A stretch of DNA of 64,000 bases, from NCBI GenBank assembly GCA_907165135.1, contig OU015568.1, forward strand, positions 8,750,501 to 8,814,500, read 5' to 3'. The DNA comes from Oikopleura dioica. Lineage: Eukaryota; Chordata; Appendicularia; Copelata; Oikopleuridae. Shown one piece after another: positions 12,623-22,027 of this stretch. How positions within the stretch are numbered: the stretch's first letter is position 1; each line of letters opens with the position of its first letter. Under the pieces are notes generated by a model. The model had not been told where the DNA came from, made no database searches, and saw nothing but the letters and a program-made list of their open reading frames with translations. A program made the position numbers and the translations under genes.

Positions 12623-13520
12623 CGGAGCGCTAGTAACGGGTGACAACGGATTCGGTTGGCCCAACTCCCGCTGAGTGAGAACGTGCAGGAGGTGTCGAGC
12701 CGAGTGAAGGAGATGCATGGGACCACGCCGCCGGTGTGCACTCCTGCAAAGACTGCTCCTGGGCCCAAGTCGGAGCAAGTCTCGGTCACCGAGACTCGGT
12801 GTGAGTCCTTGAGTAAACATAAACTGGGGGCATCTTGAGTCGGGAATTGTGATCAAGCACGGTCTAGATGATCTTCAAAACTGAAAATATGGAAGACTAA
12901 GAATTAGAATTCTCTGAAAACTTCCATGACAGGGTAAAATTTCATACTGATTCTGATGGCGCTATCGTTAAAGTCTTTTGATGATAGATTTTCGAAATAA
13001 ATCACTTCCAATTATTATCAGCTGCTTGAATCAAAGTAACAATCTTAATTACTTCCGGTTTGAAAGTAACTATGATATTGTCATGACATTGGGTTGCACA
13101 GGTCAAAGAGGCCGTTGAGAAGATAAGTCTATCAAGAAAAGCATTCGAAAGAAAATGGCCCGAAGATGGACATCACCAGAATCAGATTTTTTCATCCTGA
13201 TTCATTTCTGTGGTCAACAAACGATTTCTTCAAGCTGAATTTACGAATAAGAGGGGCCTGTCGATCAAGATCTGGATACTCCAGAGCGAGATTCATCTTG
13301 AATTTTTGACATTAATAACAAATTACGACTTCATAATCGTGATCAGCGATAAATTTTACCCTAGTTGATAATAAGACAGGAGCTGTCTCTGCAGGAGTTC
13401 ACACCGGCGGCGTGGTCCCTTGCATCTCCTTCACTCGGCTTAACACCTCCTGCACGTTTATACTCGGCGGGAGTTGGGCCAACCGAATCCGTTTTCCCCC
13501 CTAGTAACGCCCGAGGCAGC
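12623..13520. repeat. long inverted repeat pair, possible long-TIR transposon
   Basis: A GC-rich arm at about 12626-12765 recurs in reverse complement at about 13378-13515. Shared blocks include GGATTCGGTTGGCCCAACTC, GAGTGAAGGAGATGCA and GGACCACGCCGCCGGTGTG, with scattered mismatches. The ~610 bp between the arms shows no coding exon. Base composition of the arms is clearly richer in GC than the surroundings. The structure fits a non-autonomous DNA element with long terminal inverted repeats, or an inverted segmental duplication. No clean target-site duplication was found. Confidence 0.6.
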
Positions 13521-13645
13521 GAACCGAATTCTCCGGTCACCTCTGGTTCAACTTTGGTTTTGTGACCAAGGATGGCGGCGCCGGCATTTTTCAAATATCA
13601 ACCTTCTGAAAACAAAACACTCTCTCTTTCATTTTGTATTTCAAA

Positions 13646-15322
13646 ATGGCTGCTGATAGCGTCAGGCAGAGAGTGACCAAAACAGAAGACAACGAGGAGA
13701 ATGTGGAAAAAATAGTCGAAAGCGAAGATGGAAAGAGAAATTTTAATGTTTGGGCAGCGGCTGCGCAGTTTTTGGTCGGACTACTGATCGTTGTTGGCTC
13801 GATTTACAGTCAACTTGATACTCAACTAGTGAAACCGAAACCAATTGATCAAGGAAAAGTTTAAATTTTCTATATTTTCATTTGATATCGTTTTTTGACA
13901 TATTGAATCATTCAAAATAAAACTCTGAAAAAGTTGACAAAGATTTCGTCAATCACCTCCATGCGCACATTTACCTCGAAACCGCTGTTGGAAATGCTCT
14001 CGAGCCAAATGGCGACTTCTGGATCCGCCGTGAAGAACTCATCAACTCGGCCCGTCCCTCAGCTAGAAACTGCCTCGCCAAAGTTCCCGGTCATTTGATC
14101 ATCGATGATTTGCTCATGGACGATGTAAAGAATCAAGTCTTGCAGATCGCACTTTACATGCTCGATCATGTCGGGAAGAAGGGAAAAGACCATCGAACGA
14201 TTTGGGATCTGTACTTCAATACCCTCACGTATCCAGGATGGGACAAGATGATTTACAAAGGATCAGACGACGAAAGAGAGCACCTGCAAAGACGGCCTAA
14301 GCTGGAAAAATCTGAACCAGGCGAGGAAAATTCTCCAGAAGCAAAAAAGAAATGGGATGAATTCAAGAAAAAGGAGACCGAGTGGGTCGAAGAAAAACGA
14401 TCTTATGAAGGCAAACCAGGATCGGCCATTGACATTTTTGGTCACATGAAGCACGAGGAAGGAGTCGTCGGAGCTGCCATCTGGTCCCCTAGTCTTTACG
14501 ATCACGCCATTCCAGCGCTCATGCAAAATATTCCGCATGCCCGTAAGTTTCTTCAGGAAAATGTATGATGATATTAATTTTCATTTTAGTCATCAAGACC
14601 TTCAAAGGCAACGGCGATTTTTACTTCACATGGCCACTTCCTTTTGTCATGCACCACGCAGCCGAAGAAGACGAAGAACCGGCTTACACCAAGCCAGTCG
14701 TCCTTGGCTCTGGTTCTTCCTTGAAGAAACAGAAAAAATCTCGACTTCCTCATGTTGATTACGCTGTTGTTTGGTTCCTGTCCGACTCTCACAAAGGCGG
14801 GAATTTACTTCTTTCTAATCCAGTCACTGGGAAGAATATCACTATCGAAGCAAGACACAACCGAGCAGTCATGTTTACCACTGGCTCAGAGAACGTCATG
14901 AATTGGCAGAAAGTCACAGAAGGAAAACTCGTCTACATGATGTTCCATTTTTCCTGTGAACAAAGATACGACATGTCTTCAAATGGCAAACAGAGCGCGT
15001 TTCTTCCATACGGGTAAGGTCAAGTCAGAATAGAATTGAAATAATTTCATGCCTTTTTAGACATCTCAGAGCTCCAGAAACAGGTGTTCAACAAATCTTT
15101 GTCGATCTTGATCGAGGTCTCAATTTCGGCCTGGACGATCCAAGGTAAACACTCTCAGCATAACTCTTTTTAAAAATTTCTTCCAGATACAAGTCCCCTG
15201 AGGAAATTGCAGCGATGGACGTCAAGCCACTTGTTGATTCAACAGGAGAAATCGACGAATCCGTTGTCAGAGAAGAAGAAGATGATGACGAGGAAATTGT
15301 TATTGATGCTATTGAAGGATAG
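13646..15322 (+). CDS. OGFOD3/prolyl-hydroxylase-fold type II membrane protein, iron ligands degenerate
   Basis: Exons 13646-13853, 13934-14542, 14590-15013, 15061-15144 and 15187-15322 give about 486 residues. After a charged N-terminus there is one membrane segment (about residues 35-55, AAQFLVGLLIVVGSIY), so a signal anchor with the rest lumenal. The C-terminal half resembles the double-stranded beta-helix of OGFOD3 and prolyl 3-hydroxylases: EEPAYT, VVWFLSDSHKGGNLLL, then FTTGSENVMNWQKV. In those enzymes an HxD and a distal His bind iron; here the aligned positions read HHA and the distal His is replaced by Met, so catalysis is doubtful. The first intron keeps frame only as GA-AG or by using a poor GT site. 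AATAAA-like signals follow the stop. Family placement is by my own recognition. Confidence 0.7.
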
Positions 15323-15551
15323 CTTTTTCAAAAATGCTTTACTGAAAATAAAAATAAACTGCACAAAATTGAGTTTTAGAGGTTTTTCTAGAGCGAGTTT
15401 GACTCTCAAAACAAAACGGTGGGGACAAACTAGTTAATGTGGAACTGTTATTAGGGATGGTTCAAGGCCTGGTTCAAAAATTCATAAGTTTCGAGTGAAA
15501 CAACGAATGACTAACCAGAAATAAGGGAGGACATCTGTATATGGGCGACGG

Positions 15552-16169
15552 ATGTCGCTCGCTTTTCAAAAGCGAGACAGTGTCATAGGTTCTTCTGTGA
15601 TCCAGCGAGCGACGCAATTTGGAGCGACCTCGTCGATTGCTAGCATTCGGAAAAATGTAAAGGAGCGCAAAACGAGACAAGAAATAATCCAGGAGCAAAA
15701 AATGAAGGCTGAAGCGAAACAGCCAAGATGTCAGCCCTGGCGTCTTCCGAAATACAAGGATACAGTCATCTACGCTGGGAAGAAATCAACAACGATTCAA
15801 AAGATGGACGGCTTCGAGTATTTCTGCCCAGCTTGTAATGTTTCCTTCGCAAGTCATTTCGAGTATCAAAGCCATTTGATTCTCCGAGAACGTGCCAAGC
15901 CTTATGAAGAAGGATTGCGAGAAGTTGCCAAGCAAATAAAGGACTCGAGTTCTTACAATGAGCTCTTTACCGATATAATTTCTCGTAACGACATTCTTGT
16001 CGATGAAAAAAAATTATTGTCAACTCAGAAAAAGGAGCAAAATGATCGACTTTTACGATCAGAATCAAACACAGAAAGTTTAAAGATAATCAGAAGGAGC
16101 ATTTTCAAGTACAATGTCGGTAATTTACCGAAACGTAGAAGGAAAGGATCATTTTTTGGAAAACATTAA
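15552..16169 (+). CDS. C2H2-like zinc-finger protein, function unknown
   Basis: Single open frame of 205 codons starting at ATG 15552. The only recognisable element is a C-x2-C...H-x5-H unit in the middle (FEYFCPACNVSFASHFEYQS followed by HLILRE), a slightly irregular C2H2 finger. The flanks are basic and helical (KNVKERKTRQEIIQEQKMKA) and the C-terminus is very basic (PKRRRKGS), compatible with nucleic-acid binding and nuclear location. It lies 230 bp after the stop of the upstream gene on the same strand. Its TAA overlaps the TAA of the convergent gene by two bases. Confidence 0.65.
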   Translation: MSLAFQKRDSVIGSSVIQRATQFGATSSIASIRKNVKERKTRQEIIQEQKMKAEAKQPRCQPWRLPKYKDTVIYAGKKSTTIQKMDGFEYFCPACNVSFASHFEYQSHLILRERAKPYEEGLREVAKQIKDSSSYNELFTDIISRNDILVDEKKLLSTQKKEQNDRLLRSESNTESLKIIRRSIFKYNVGNLPKRRRKGSFFGKH

Positions 16170-17152
16170 TAAGGGTTCTCAGGCTCTTCGTAAGGTGGAG
16201 GCAAATCTTCCACAGGGATTGCCTCAAACGGGTTATCGAGTTGACCGACTTGATCCGCGTCTATTTCAGAGTTTTGTTGCTCTCTGTCATTTTCCAAGCC
16301 GCTGACATGATTTTCAATATCATCTACTTTCCATTTGACACAACATCTGTAGCAATACCTTCCACAAAACCAGTAATGGAATCTCGGCTCAGTTGCTGCT
16401 CTAAAGAATTTTATTTTTTATAAATATTTATTAAAACTTACTCTTCAAGCGGCATTGCGTTAGGATTTTCTTTGATTCTCTTTCTAACGATACATAAATA
16501 TCTCGACCAAAGAATGTAATAGATCAAATAGGAAATTATACAAAGTATAATGCCAGTCAAGAGTAAAATTCCCATTCCAGCGAGTGCAGATAGGCCAAGT
16601 AAACATGCTAAATACCCGGAAAAAACAGAATCGTCAGTTTGCTCTTCACAAAAGTCTCCTATCACTGACCAAATCAGGGCTGGCAAATTAGGGTCCCGCC
16701 AGCCGCACTAATTTGAGTTAGAACCCTATTGTTAGAACCCTAATTCTCATTTTATAACTTTTTAGTGCGAGTAGTACGAGTTGGAAAAAGCCGCACTAAA
16801 ATCGTCCTAAAAGAGGCGCGCGCTTATTGGTCCGCCAATCATGGCGGGTCATTCGTTTTTCTTATCCATTCAGCTCTATTCTTTTTTCAATCTTCCACCA
16901 ATTTGTCCTCCGCGCCTGGTGGGAAGCGCGCGCCGATTGGATGATGAAAAAGAGCCTCATAATTAGTACGGTTAGGGCGGCGATTCAGTCCTAATAGACG
17001 AAAAAATATCAAGGAAAAAAAATAGGACGGGTAGGACGGGGATGCCGCACTAATTCGCACTAATTTTGAGTTAGAACCCTAACAATTTTTCGGTAGTGCG
17101 GCTGTTAGGACCCTAATTTGCCAGCCCTGGACCAAATGTTCAATCGTTGCAT
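16166..17152 (-). CDS. small membrane protein with PPxY motif, first exon interrupted by a MITE
   Basis: Coding pieces are 17130-17152, 16442-16674 and 16166-16400 (39-nt GT-AG intron). If the transposon at 16675-17129 and one copy of its 8-bp duplication are removed, the frame reads MQRLNIWSVIGDFCEEQ and continues for about 160 residues. One long hydrophobic region (about residues 25-60) could form one or two membrane helices. A cysteine cluster follows (CGRYCYRCC), and the tail ends with LPPPYEEP, a PPxY motif of the kind bound by WW domains of Nedd4-type ubiquitin ligases. Architecture is reminiscent of WW-binding sorting adaptors, but I do not recognise a family. As it stands the inserted element separates the ATG from the body; splicing, another start or loss of function are all possible. 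Confidence 0.65.
16675..17129. mobile_element. hAT-type MITE with perfect 8-bp target-site duplication
   Basis: 455-bp element with terminal inverted repeats CAGGGCTGGCAAATTAGGGT and its reverse complement, flanked on both sides by GACCAAAT (16667-16674 and 17130-17137). A terminus starting CAGGG and an 8-bp duplication are typical of hAT transposons. Internal sequence is partly palindromic (repeated TTAGAACCCTA and GCACTAAT blocks) and non-coding. Identical flanking duplications imply a fairly recent insertion. Confidence 0.9.
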
Positions 17153-17230
17153 TTTATCAATTCTGCACTGTGAGGAAAATAGTACGGCATTTTATATGGG
17201 CCCGTGATTCAGTCGAGCGTTTTGCAAATA

Positions 17231-17895
17231 CAGTGAAACCCCAACTTAAGGCCACTTTTTGGATGACAGCTAATTTAAAAAGTGGCCTTAAGTTGGGTGA
17301 TTCTACAACTAAGTTGGATGAAGCTAAAATTTTTCTATTTCTGGAGTAAGGGACTGAATCATGGGAATCAAAAATGAAAGGCGGAGGGCCTTATCAGAAA
17401 TTTCTCGCACGAACCAAGTATGAATTGTAAAAACTGAATGCGCCATTTGAATCAAACCTTCGGTTATGTTTTCATTCTCTTAAAAAAAATTTGCTGCAAA
17501 CATGTCGCAAGAAGAAACGAGAATCAGCATGACATTGGCCGAGAAAAAAAGATATGCAGAGATTATAGTGAAGACGCCGGAGAAGAGTGATGCAAAGAAG
17601 ATTATCAATGGGCTATTTCGAAAGACACATGATGGAAAAGACATTCCGACGCGGATGGAGGTTGAAGAAGTACCACAAGTTCAAGTGAGAGAAGATGCCG
17701 ACGCTGAAAAGCCATCGACTTCAAAATCGCCAAAGAAGCAGCCGAAGATAACGATTTTTTTTATTAAAAAGTGAATCTGTGAATAAAAATTGAAAAAAAA
17801 GTGGCCTAAAGTTGGATTTTTTTCGGATGACAGATTTCGGAGATTTTTCAAAAAAGTGGCCTTAAGTTGCTCGGCCTTAAGTTGGGGTTTCACTG
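17231..17895. mobile_element. TA-flanked Tc1/mariner- or pogo-like MITE
   Basis: 665-bp element. Left end CAGTGAAACCCCAACTTAAG and right end its reverse complement (CTTAAGTTGGGGTTTCACTG), each flanked by TA (17229-17230 and 17896-17897). Sub-terminal copies of AGTGGCCTTAAGTTG occur near both ends. The CAGTGAAACC terminus and TA target resemble pogo/Tigger elements. Contains the small open frame at 17502-17774. Confidence 0.8.
17502..17774 (+). CDS. short open frame inside the TA-flanked element
   Basis: 90 codons from an ATG at 17502 to a TGA, rich in Lys and Glu, with a low-complexity tail (STSKSPKKQPK). No transposase domain is visible and it is far too short to be a transposase, so it may be a decayed fragment of one, captured sequence, or chance. 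It is included because it fills nearly half of the element. Confidence 0.3.
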   Translation: MSQEETRISMTLAEKKRYAEIIVKTPEKSDAKKIINGLFRKTHDGKDIPTRMEVEEVPQVQVREDADAEKPSTSKSPKKQPKITIFFIKK

Positions 17896-18136
17896 TATTA
17901 AGCTCGATGAGGCATCAAAAATTGGTCATCTTCAATAATAAGTTACTTTCCTCTTACGTTCTATTCCTAGAAAAAGAATGAATATGATCAAGATCAATAA
18001 TATTTTATCGTAATCAATGTTTACTTAAGTTTCTGCCATAGAAGTTCTGTGACTAAGAGTCTGAGTACCAATTTAATTTCGATTACGCCTGGGAAAATTT
18101 GATCCATGACATAGAGGTTTCGACATTTCAAACTAC

Positions 18137-18591
18137 ATGGTGCACCTTGACGAGCTGCGAGCGCGCGTTGCAACCACCGAGAAGTTAAATTACAAGTAAT
18201 ATACAGGAAAATACGTCAGATACGATTAATTGATCTTAGGTCTGAGAAATTCGACAACTTCAAATTCAACACCGGACACGATGGCACCAAGAAGGCAGTT
18301 TTTAACGCAGAAGACGCGCTCAAAGAACTAAAAGAAACCAAAGTCAAGCTTGATTCTTTCAAAAATGAAACGCGAGTGCGACAAATTATGGCGAGTCACA
18401 AAGGGGCTTCGGCTTCGAAACTTGTTCCTGAGCGAAATCGAGTTCCCTATGCCGACAGACCGTACCAAGATCCGATGAGTAGAACTTCCATGAGCACGAC
18501 CCAAAGCGATCGATTACTTTCACCTCTCCATCAAAATCGAAGGAGTGCGTATCAAAATCGCCCGAGTGCCCCTCGTCGGCCAGTTTTTTAA
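18137..18591 (+). CDS. small basic protein of unknown function
   Basis: Exons 18137-18195 and 18240-18591 (44-nt GT-AG intron, phase 2) encode about 136 residues beginning MVHLDELRARVATTEKL. The N-terminal part is helical and charged (EDALKELKETKVKLDSFK). The C-terminal 60 residues are disordered, rich in Arg, Ser and Pro, with short repeats (HQNRRSAYQNRPSAPRRP). A polyadenylation-like AATAAAAAA lies just after the stop. I do not recognise a family; the two-exon structure and clean junction argue it is a real gene. Confidence 0.6.
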
Positions 18592-18690
18592 ATCCCTATC
18601 TAATAAAAAAACATGAGTTTAGCGCTTCTTTGATTTATTTATATGTAATTCATCGAGTACAGTTTGTCAATTTTGGCAGATTAGAGTGCT

Positions 18691-19552
18691 TTAGTTGCTG
18701 ACAGAGGATTTCCAGAGGGATGGCTCCCATGGCTGTCCGGGCTGCTGAGTGGTGAAGAGGTTGACGGTGCTACTGGCATAGTCAGCGACCTGAGGAGTAA
18801 CGGTTAGATTTTGTATACGGAGAAAACGCTTACGTTGATGGTCACGAGGCCGGTATCAGAGTAAAGGTTACCCCATGGATCTTGGATGACGTTGATGCCG
18901 TCAACGTTGATTTCACCAGAGTTGGTGGTCAAGTTCATGCAGGCAAAGCCGTTTCCGACGGCGTCATTGAGCTGCATAGCGACAACATCTCCGGGCTGGG
19001 CACCAGCGACCTGATAAAAGAGTTGAAAATCAGGTTTTTTGAGATATTTTACCTGGAAGTTGTAGTTGGATTCCTTGGCCATTCGGAAGTCATTGGCGGT
19101 TTCCATGAAGTAAAGGCCGGGGAGAGCGTAGCCTTCGTCGGTGCAGGAAAGGGTGACGTCAACGTCAGTTCCGCAAGTGGCGTTGTTGAGGATACCAGTA
19201 GAGGCATCGAAAGATTGTTCCCAGAAGATCACGACATCGATGGTGTCGGATCCGATACCGTCGAAGTTGGTGAAAGAATATTCGTCGATGATGAATTCAC
19301 CACCGAGGAAGACTCTCCATGGGTTGTAGCCGTTGAAATCAAGGGTGCAAGTAGAGTTGACAGCAGTCTTTTCGAATTGGATCTAAAGATAGAGGGTTAG
19401 GACGCAGCTTGAAGCTTGTTTCTTGTTAAGATTTTCTCATTTTTATCATAAAAACTAACCTGAGTTCCGCATGGATCTTCGTCGGATTGTCCTGGCCAGT
19501 TGACAGGATCAAAAGCGGCGGCAGAAGCGATAAGGGCAGTTGCGAATTTCAT
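18691..19552 (-). CDS. secreted protein of unknown family
   Basis: Exons 19460-19552, 19053-19382, 18834-19010 and 18691-18789, GT-AG introns of 42-77 nt, about 232 residues. The N-terminus MKFATALIASAAAFDPV is a signal peptide. The mature part is acidic, beta-rich in appearance, with about six cysteines (for example DPCG, STCTLD, ATCGTD, LSCTDEG) and several N-glycosylation sequons. Exons 3 and 4 both start with GTCGCTG. A TATA-like box lies about 60 nt upstream of the ATG. Appendicularians secrete many lineage-specific house proteins (oikosins); membership is possible but nothing here proves it. Confidence 0.75.
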
Positions 19553-19612
19553 ACTTTCTTTTATGAAGTTTCTCTTTCTTGAGACTACTGATCAAATATC
19601 CTGTATCGGATG

Positions 19613-19621
19613 ATTTTATAT
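19613..19621 (-). promoter_or_regulatory. TATA-like box of the secreted-protein gene
   Basis: ATATAAAAT on the minus strand, about 60 nt upstream of the ATG at 19552. Spacing is right for a focused promoter with a short 5' leader. Confidence 0.5.
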
Positions 19622-19629
19622 GAGCAAAT

Positions 19630-20779
19630 GTAAATAGAAGCGCGCTTTTATAGCGTCACTCGGCAGCGCGCGCAGGCGGCGCTCGAGAGCAAAGAGAGAG
19701 AGAAATCACGAGCGCGGAGTGTGCGGCGCTGGAATTTTAACGACGGCAGTAGCTTTTAAATGAGGAGTGCTTTCGGAAGCAGCTTCACATTCCCAGAAGG
19801 GATTATTACGCAGTTCGCGATAAGTGGCAACGTAAAGTCTGCTTTTCTCAGAATCTGGGACAAAGTTCGAGCCACAATAAAAACGAATGAAAATGAAATT
19901 TCAGAACATTCAAGTTCCGGCAGCGTTTAAAATGGCTTTATCTCGTAAATGACGAGTGGTGATATTTGCAAACGATGAAATTATCAGGTGCATGTAAATA
20001 ATAGATATTTCAGTGTCAACGTTTTTTTTTATAAAAAGAATTCTAGCGACGACTGACAGAGGAGTTTTTTAGAGGTATATTTTGATGACGTTTTTCTCTA
20101 TCACCATCTTTATTAAAAAGATATGAAGATAGCTTTAAGACCGGATGATTTACGAGTCCCTTTCCGCCAGGACATAAAAGTGGCGACTTCTGTAAATGAG
20201 AAGGGCAAAGTCGGCAAATGTCGCCATTCTCTTTGCTCAATATTCTCAATATTGAAGTTAGGCAGTGATTTATAGACTCAAGAAGAAGGCGCTTTAGAAT
20301 TTTTATGCGTTCCGGGCATTCTGCCTCCTAATTTCTTATATCAAGGAAATTTCACTACACAATCGACACATACACAAGAGGACACGCACAGTAATTATAA
20401 TAGCTTTAAAATGCTTGTAGATAAAGATTGAGTGTAAGCTGTTCAATTGAATTGGCTTGTGTTTGCAGAGAGTGAGAGCCAACAGCCGTGACACATTCCA
20501 AACTTTTCTGCTGACAATCCCCAAATCTCAGTAACGACCGTCAAAAAAGCGTCAAATATGCAAGAGAATAACAATGCAAATGAAAGAGATAAAGAAAAAA
20601 AGCCCAAAGTTAGGGTTAGAAGAAGGAAAACTAAAGAAAAGGTAATTCATATTTCTCAAATAAATATATTATTTTATACCAAAATAATCAGAATAAGGAG
20701 CCGCACCTTCAGTGCAAATAATTTTCAGCCTTTAAAAATTGCTTTATTTTTTATCAGAAAATTCTAAACTACGATAGAT
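19630..20779. other. intergenic, nothing recognised
   Basis: No supported gene. The start is GC-rich and holds GCGCGC runs (19640-19740), possibly upstream promoter sequence of the secreted gene. The frame at 20558-20767 begins with a Lys/Glu-rich run and contains GTTAGGGTTAG, but has no domain or splice support. Confidence 0.4.
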
Positions 20780-20783
20780 TTAA

Positions 20784-21443
20784 GGAGGGGGTCGACGAGA
20801 AAAATTTTTTCGCTTTTTCAAAATTTTGGTTATATTTTTGGATTCCTTAATAAAAAAGGAACATTTTTGGTCTCCAGCTTTTTGGGCATTGACTAACTTT
20901 TTTTAACAAAATCTTCGATTTTGTGTCTGAAATTCGAGATTTTACAAAATTGTAAAGTTGGTTATTTCACCCAAAAACAATCTTAATCCGATTTTTATTC
21001 ACTAGATATTGTTTTTGAATGGTTTTCTTATCATTATCAGTAAAAAATTTCGAGTCTCGGCGCTTTTGGTAAAATTCTCCGTGAAAAATGAGCAAAAATG
21101 ACGATTTTTAGGAAAATCGCATATTTTTAGTAAACATAAAAAATTTTTTATATAAAAGCAGCCCGTTTTATATTGTCGCCGCTGTATTTTTAAGGGTTTC
21201 AACTTACTATTTAATAAATTAGACGAAGAAAAAAATATCCCGTTTTCGAGATTTTTTGGTTACGAGTAACCCCCACTTTGACCCAATTTTTTGAAAATTT
21301 TTTCGAAAAAAATTTTTTTCTAGTTTTCGCCGCTGTATTTTTCAAACACTTTTCTTTCCACCTGAAAAGTCAGAATTCGCCTATCTAAGCAGGTTTTTCC
21401 GGATTTTTGGTTACAGAAATCCCGATTCTCGTCGACCTCCCCC
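20784..21443. mobile_element. TTAA-flanked MITE-like element
   Basis: 660-bp AT-rich segment bounded by TTAA on both sides (20780-20783 and 21444-21447). Left end GGAGGGGGTCGACGAGAA, right end reverse complement GGGGGAGGTCGACGAGAA, that is 16 of 18 matching. Internally it repeats ATTTTTTGGTTAC-like blocks and has no coding capacity. TTAA target duplication is the hallmark of piggyBac-type elements, although the terminal bases are not the usual CCC. Confidence 0.65.
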
Positions 21444-22005
21444 TTAAGGATAATTCATATTTACCGACCGAATTAATAAAAAGCCCTTTAAATTTGTCTT
21501 AAAATATTTCTCCGCGTCAAATTGTCTCAAACACTAGTTTATTCGACATAAGGAAGCCCATGCTCCAATTGAACATGTTTGCCCATATTTTACAGCTAGA
21601 ATAGGAAGCCTTTCAAATTTACACGTTTTCAGGAATGAGATTTTTTCACGATTTTTAGAGAGCGTTTTTCAATTTGAAAAATCCATGGGAAAGCAGTTTT
21701 GCGTTGATTTTTTTCAAAGAGAAATTTGCGTTATCATACTTAGCGAGCAATTACTACACAAATATTGGTCAAGTGGACGGGGACCTTCTGAATTCTGATT
21801 GAAGGACTGTTCTTATTCATACCAAAATCGTTCTATGTTTACTCTTACGGTAAGAATCTTACTGTAACGTTAATTAAATCTTTGAGTCTCAAGCATTAAA
21901 TTAAGATTAAAAAATTGATTTTCAAAAATATTAATCATATTTAATATTAATTAATAATTAATTAATAATTAAAGCAAAAATAATTACGGTTTTAAAGTTT
22001 ATTAT

Positions 22006-22027
22006 TAACCCTAACCCTAGCCCTAAC
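22006..22027. repeat. telomere-like repeat, left of a hAT-like insertion
   Basis: About three and a half units of CCCTAA with one variant (CCCTAG), directly abutting the transposon end at 22028. The matching right half is at 23246-23263. Confidence 0.75.
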
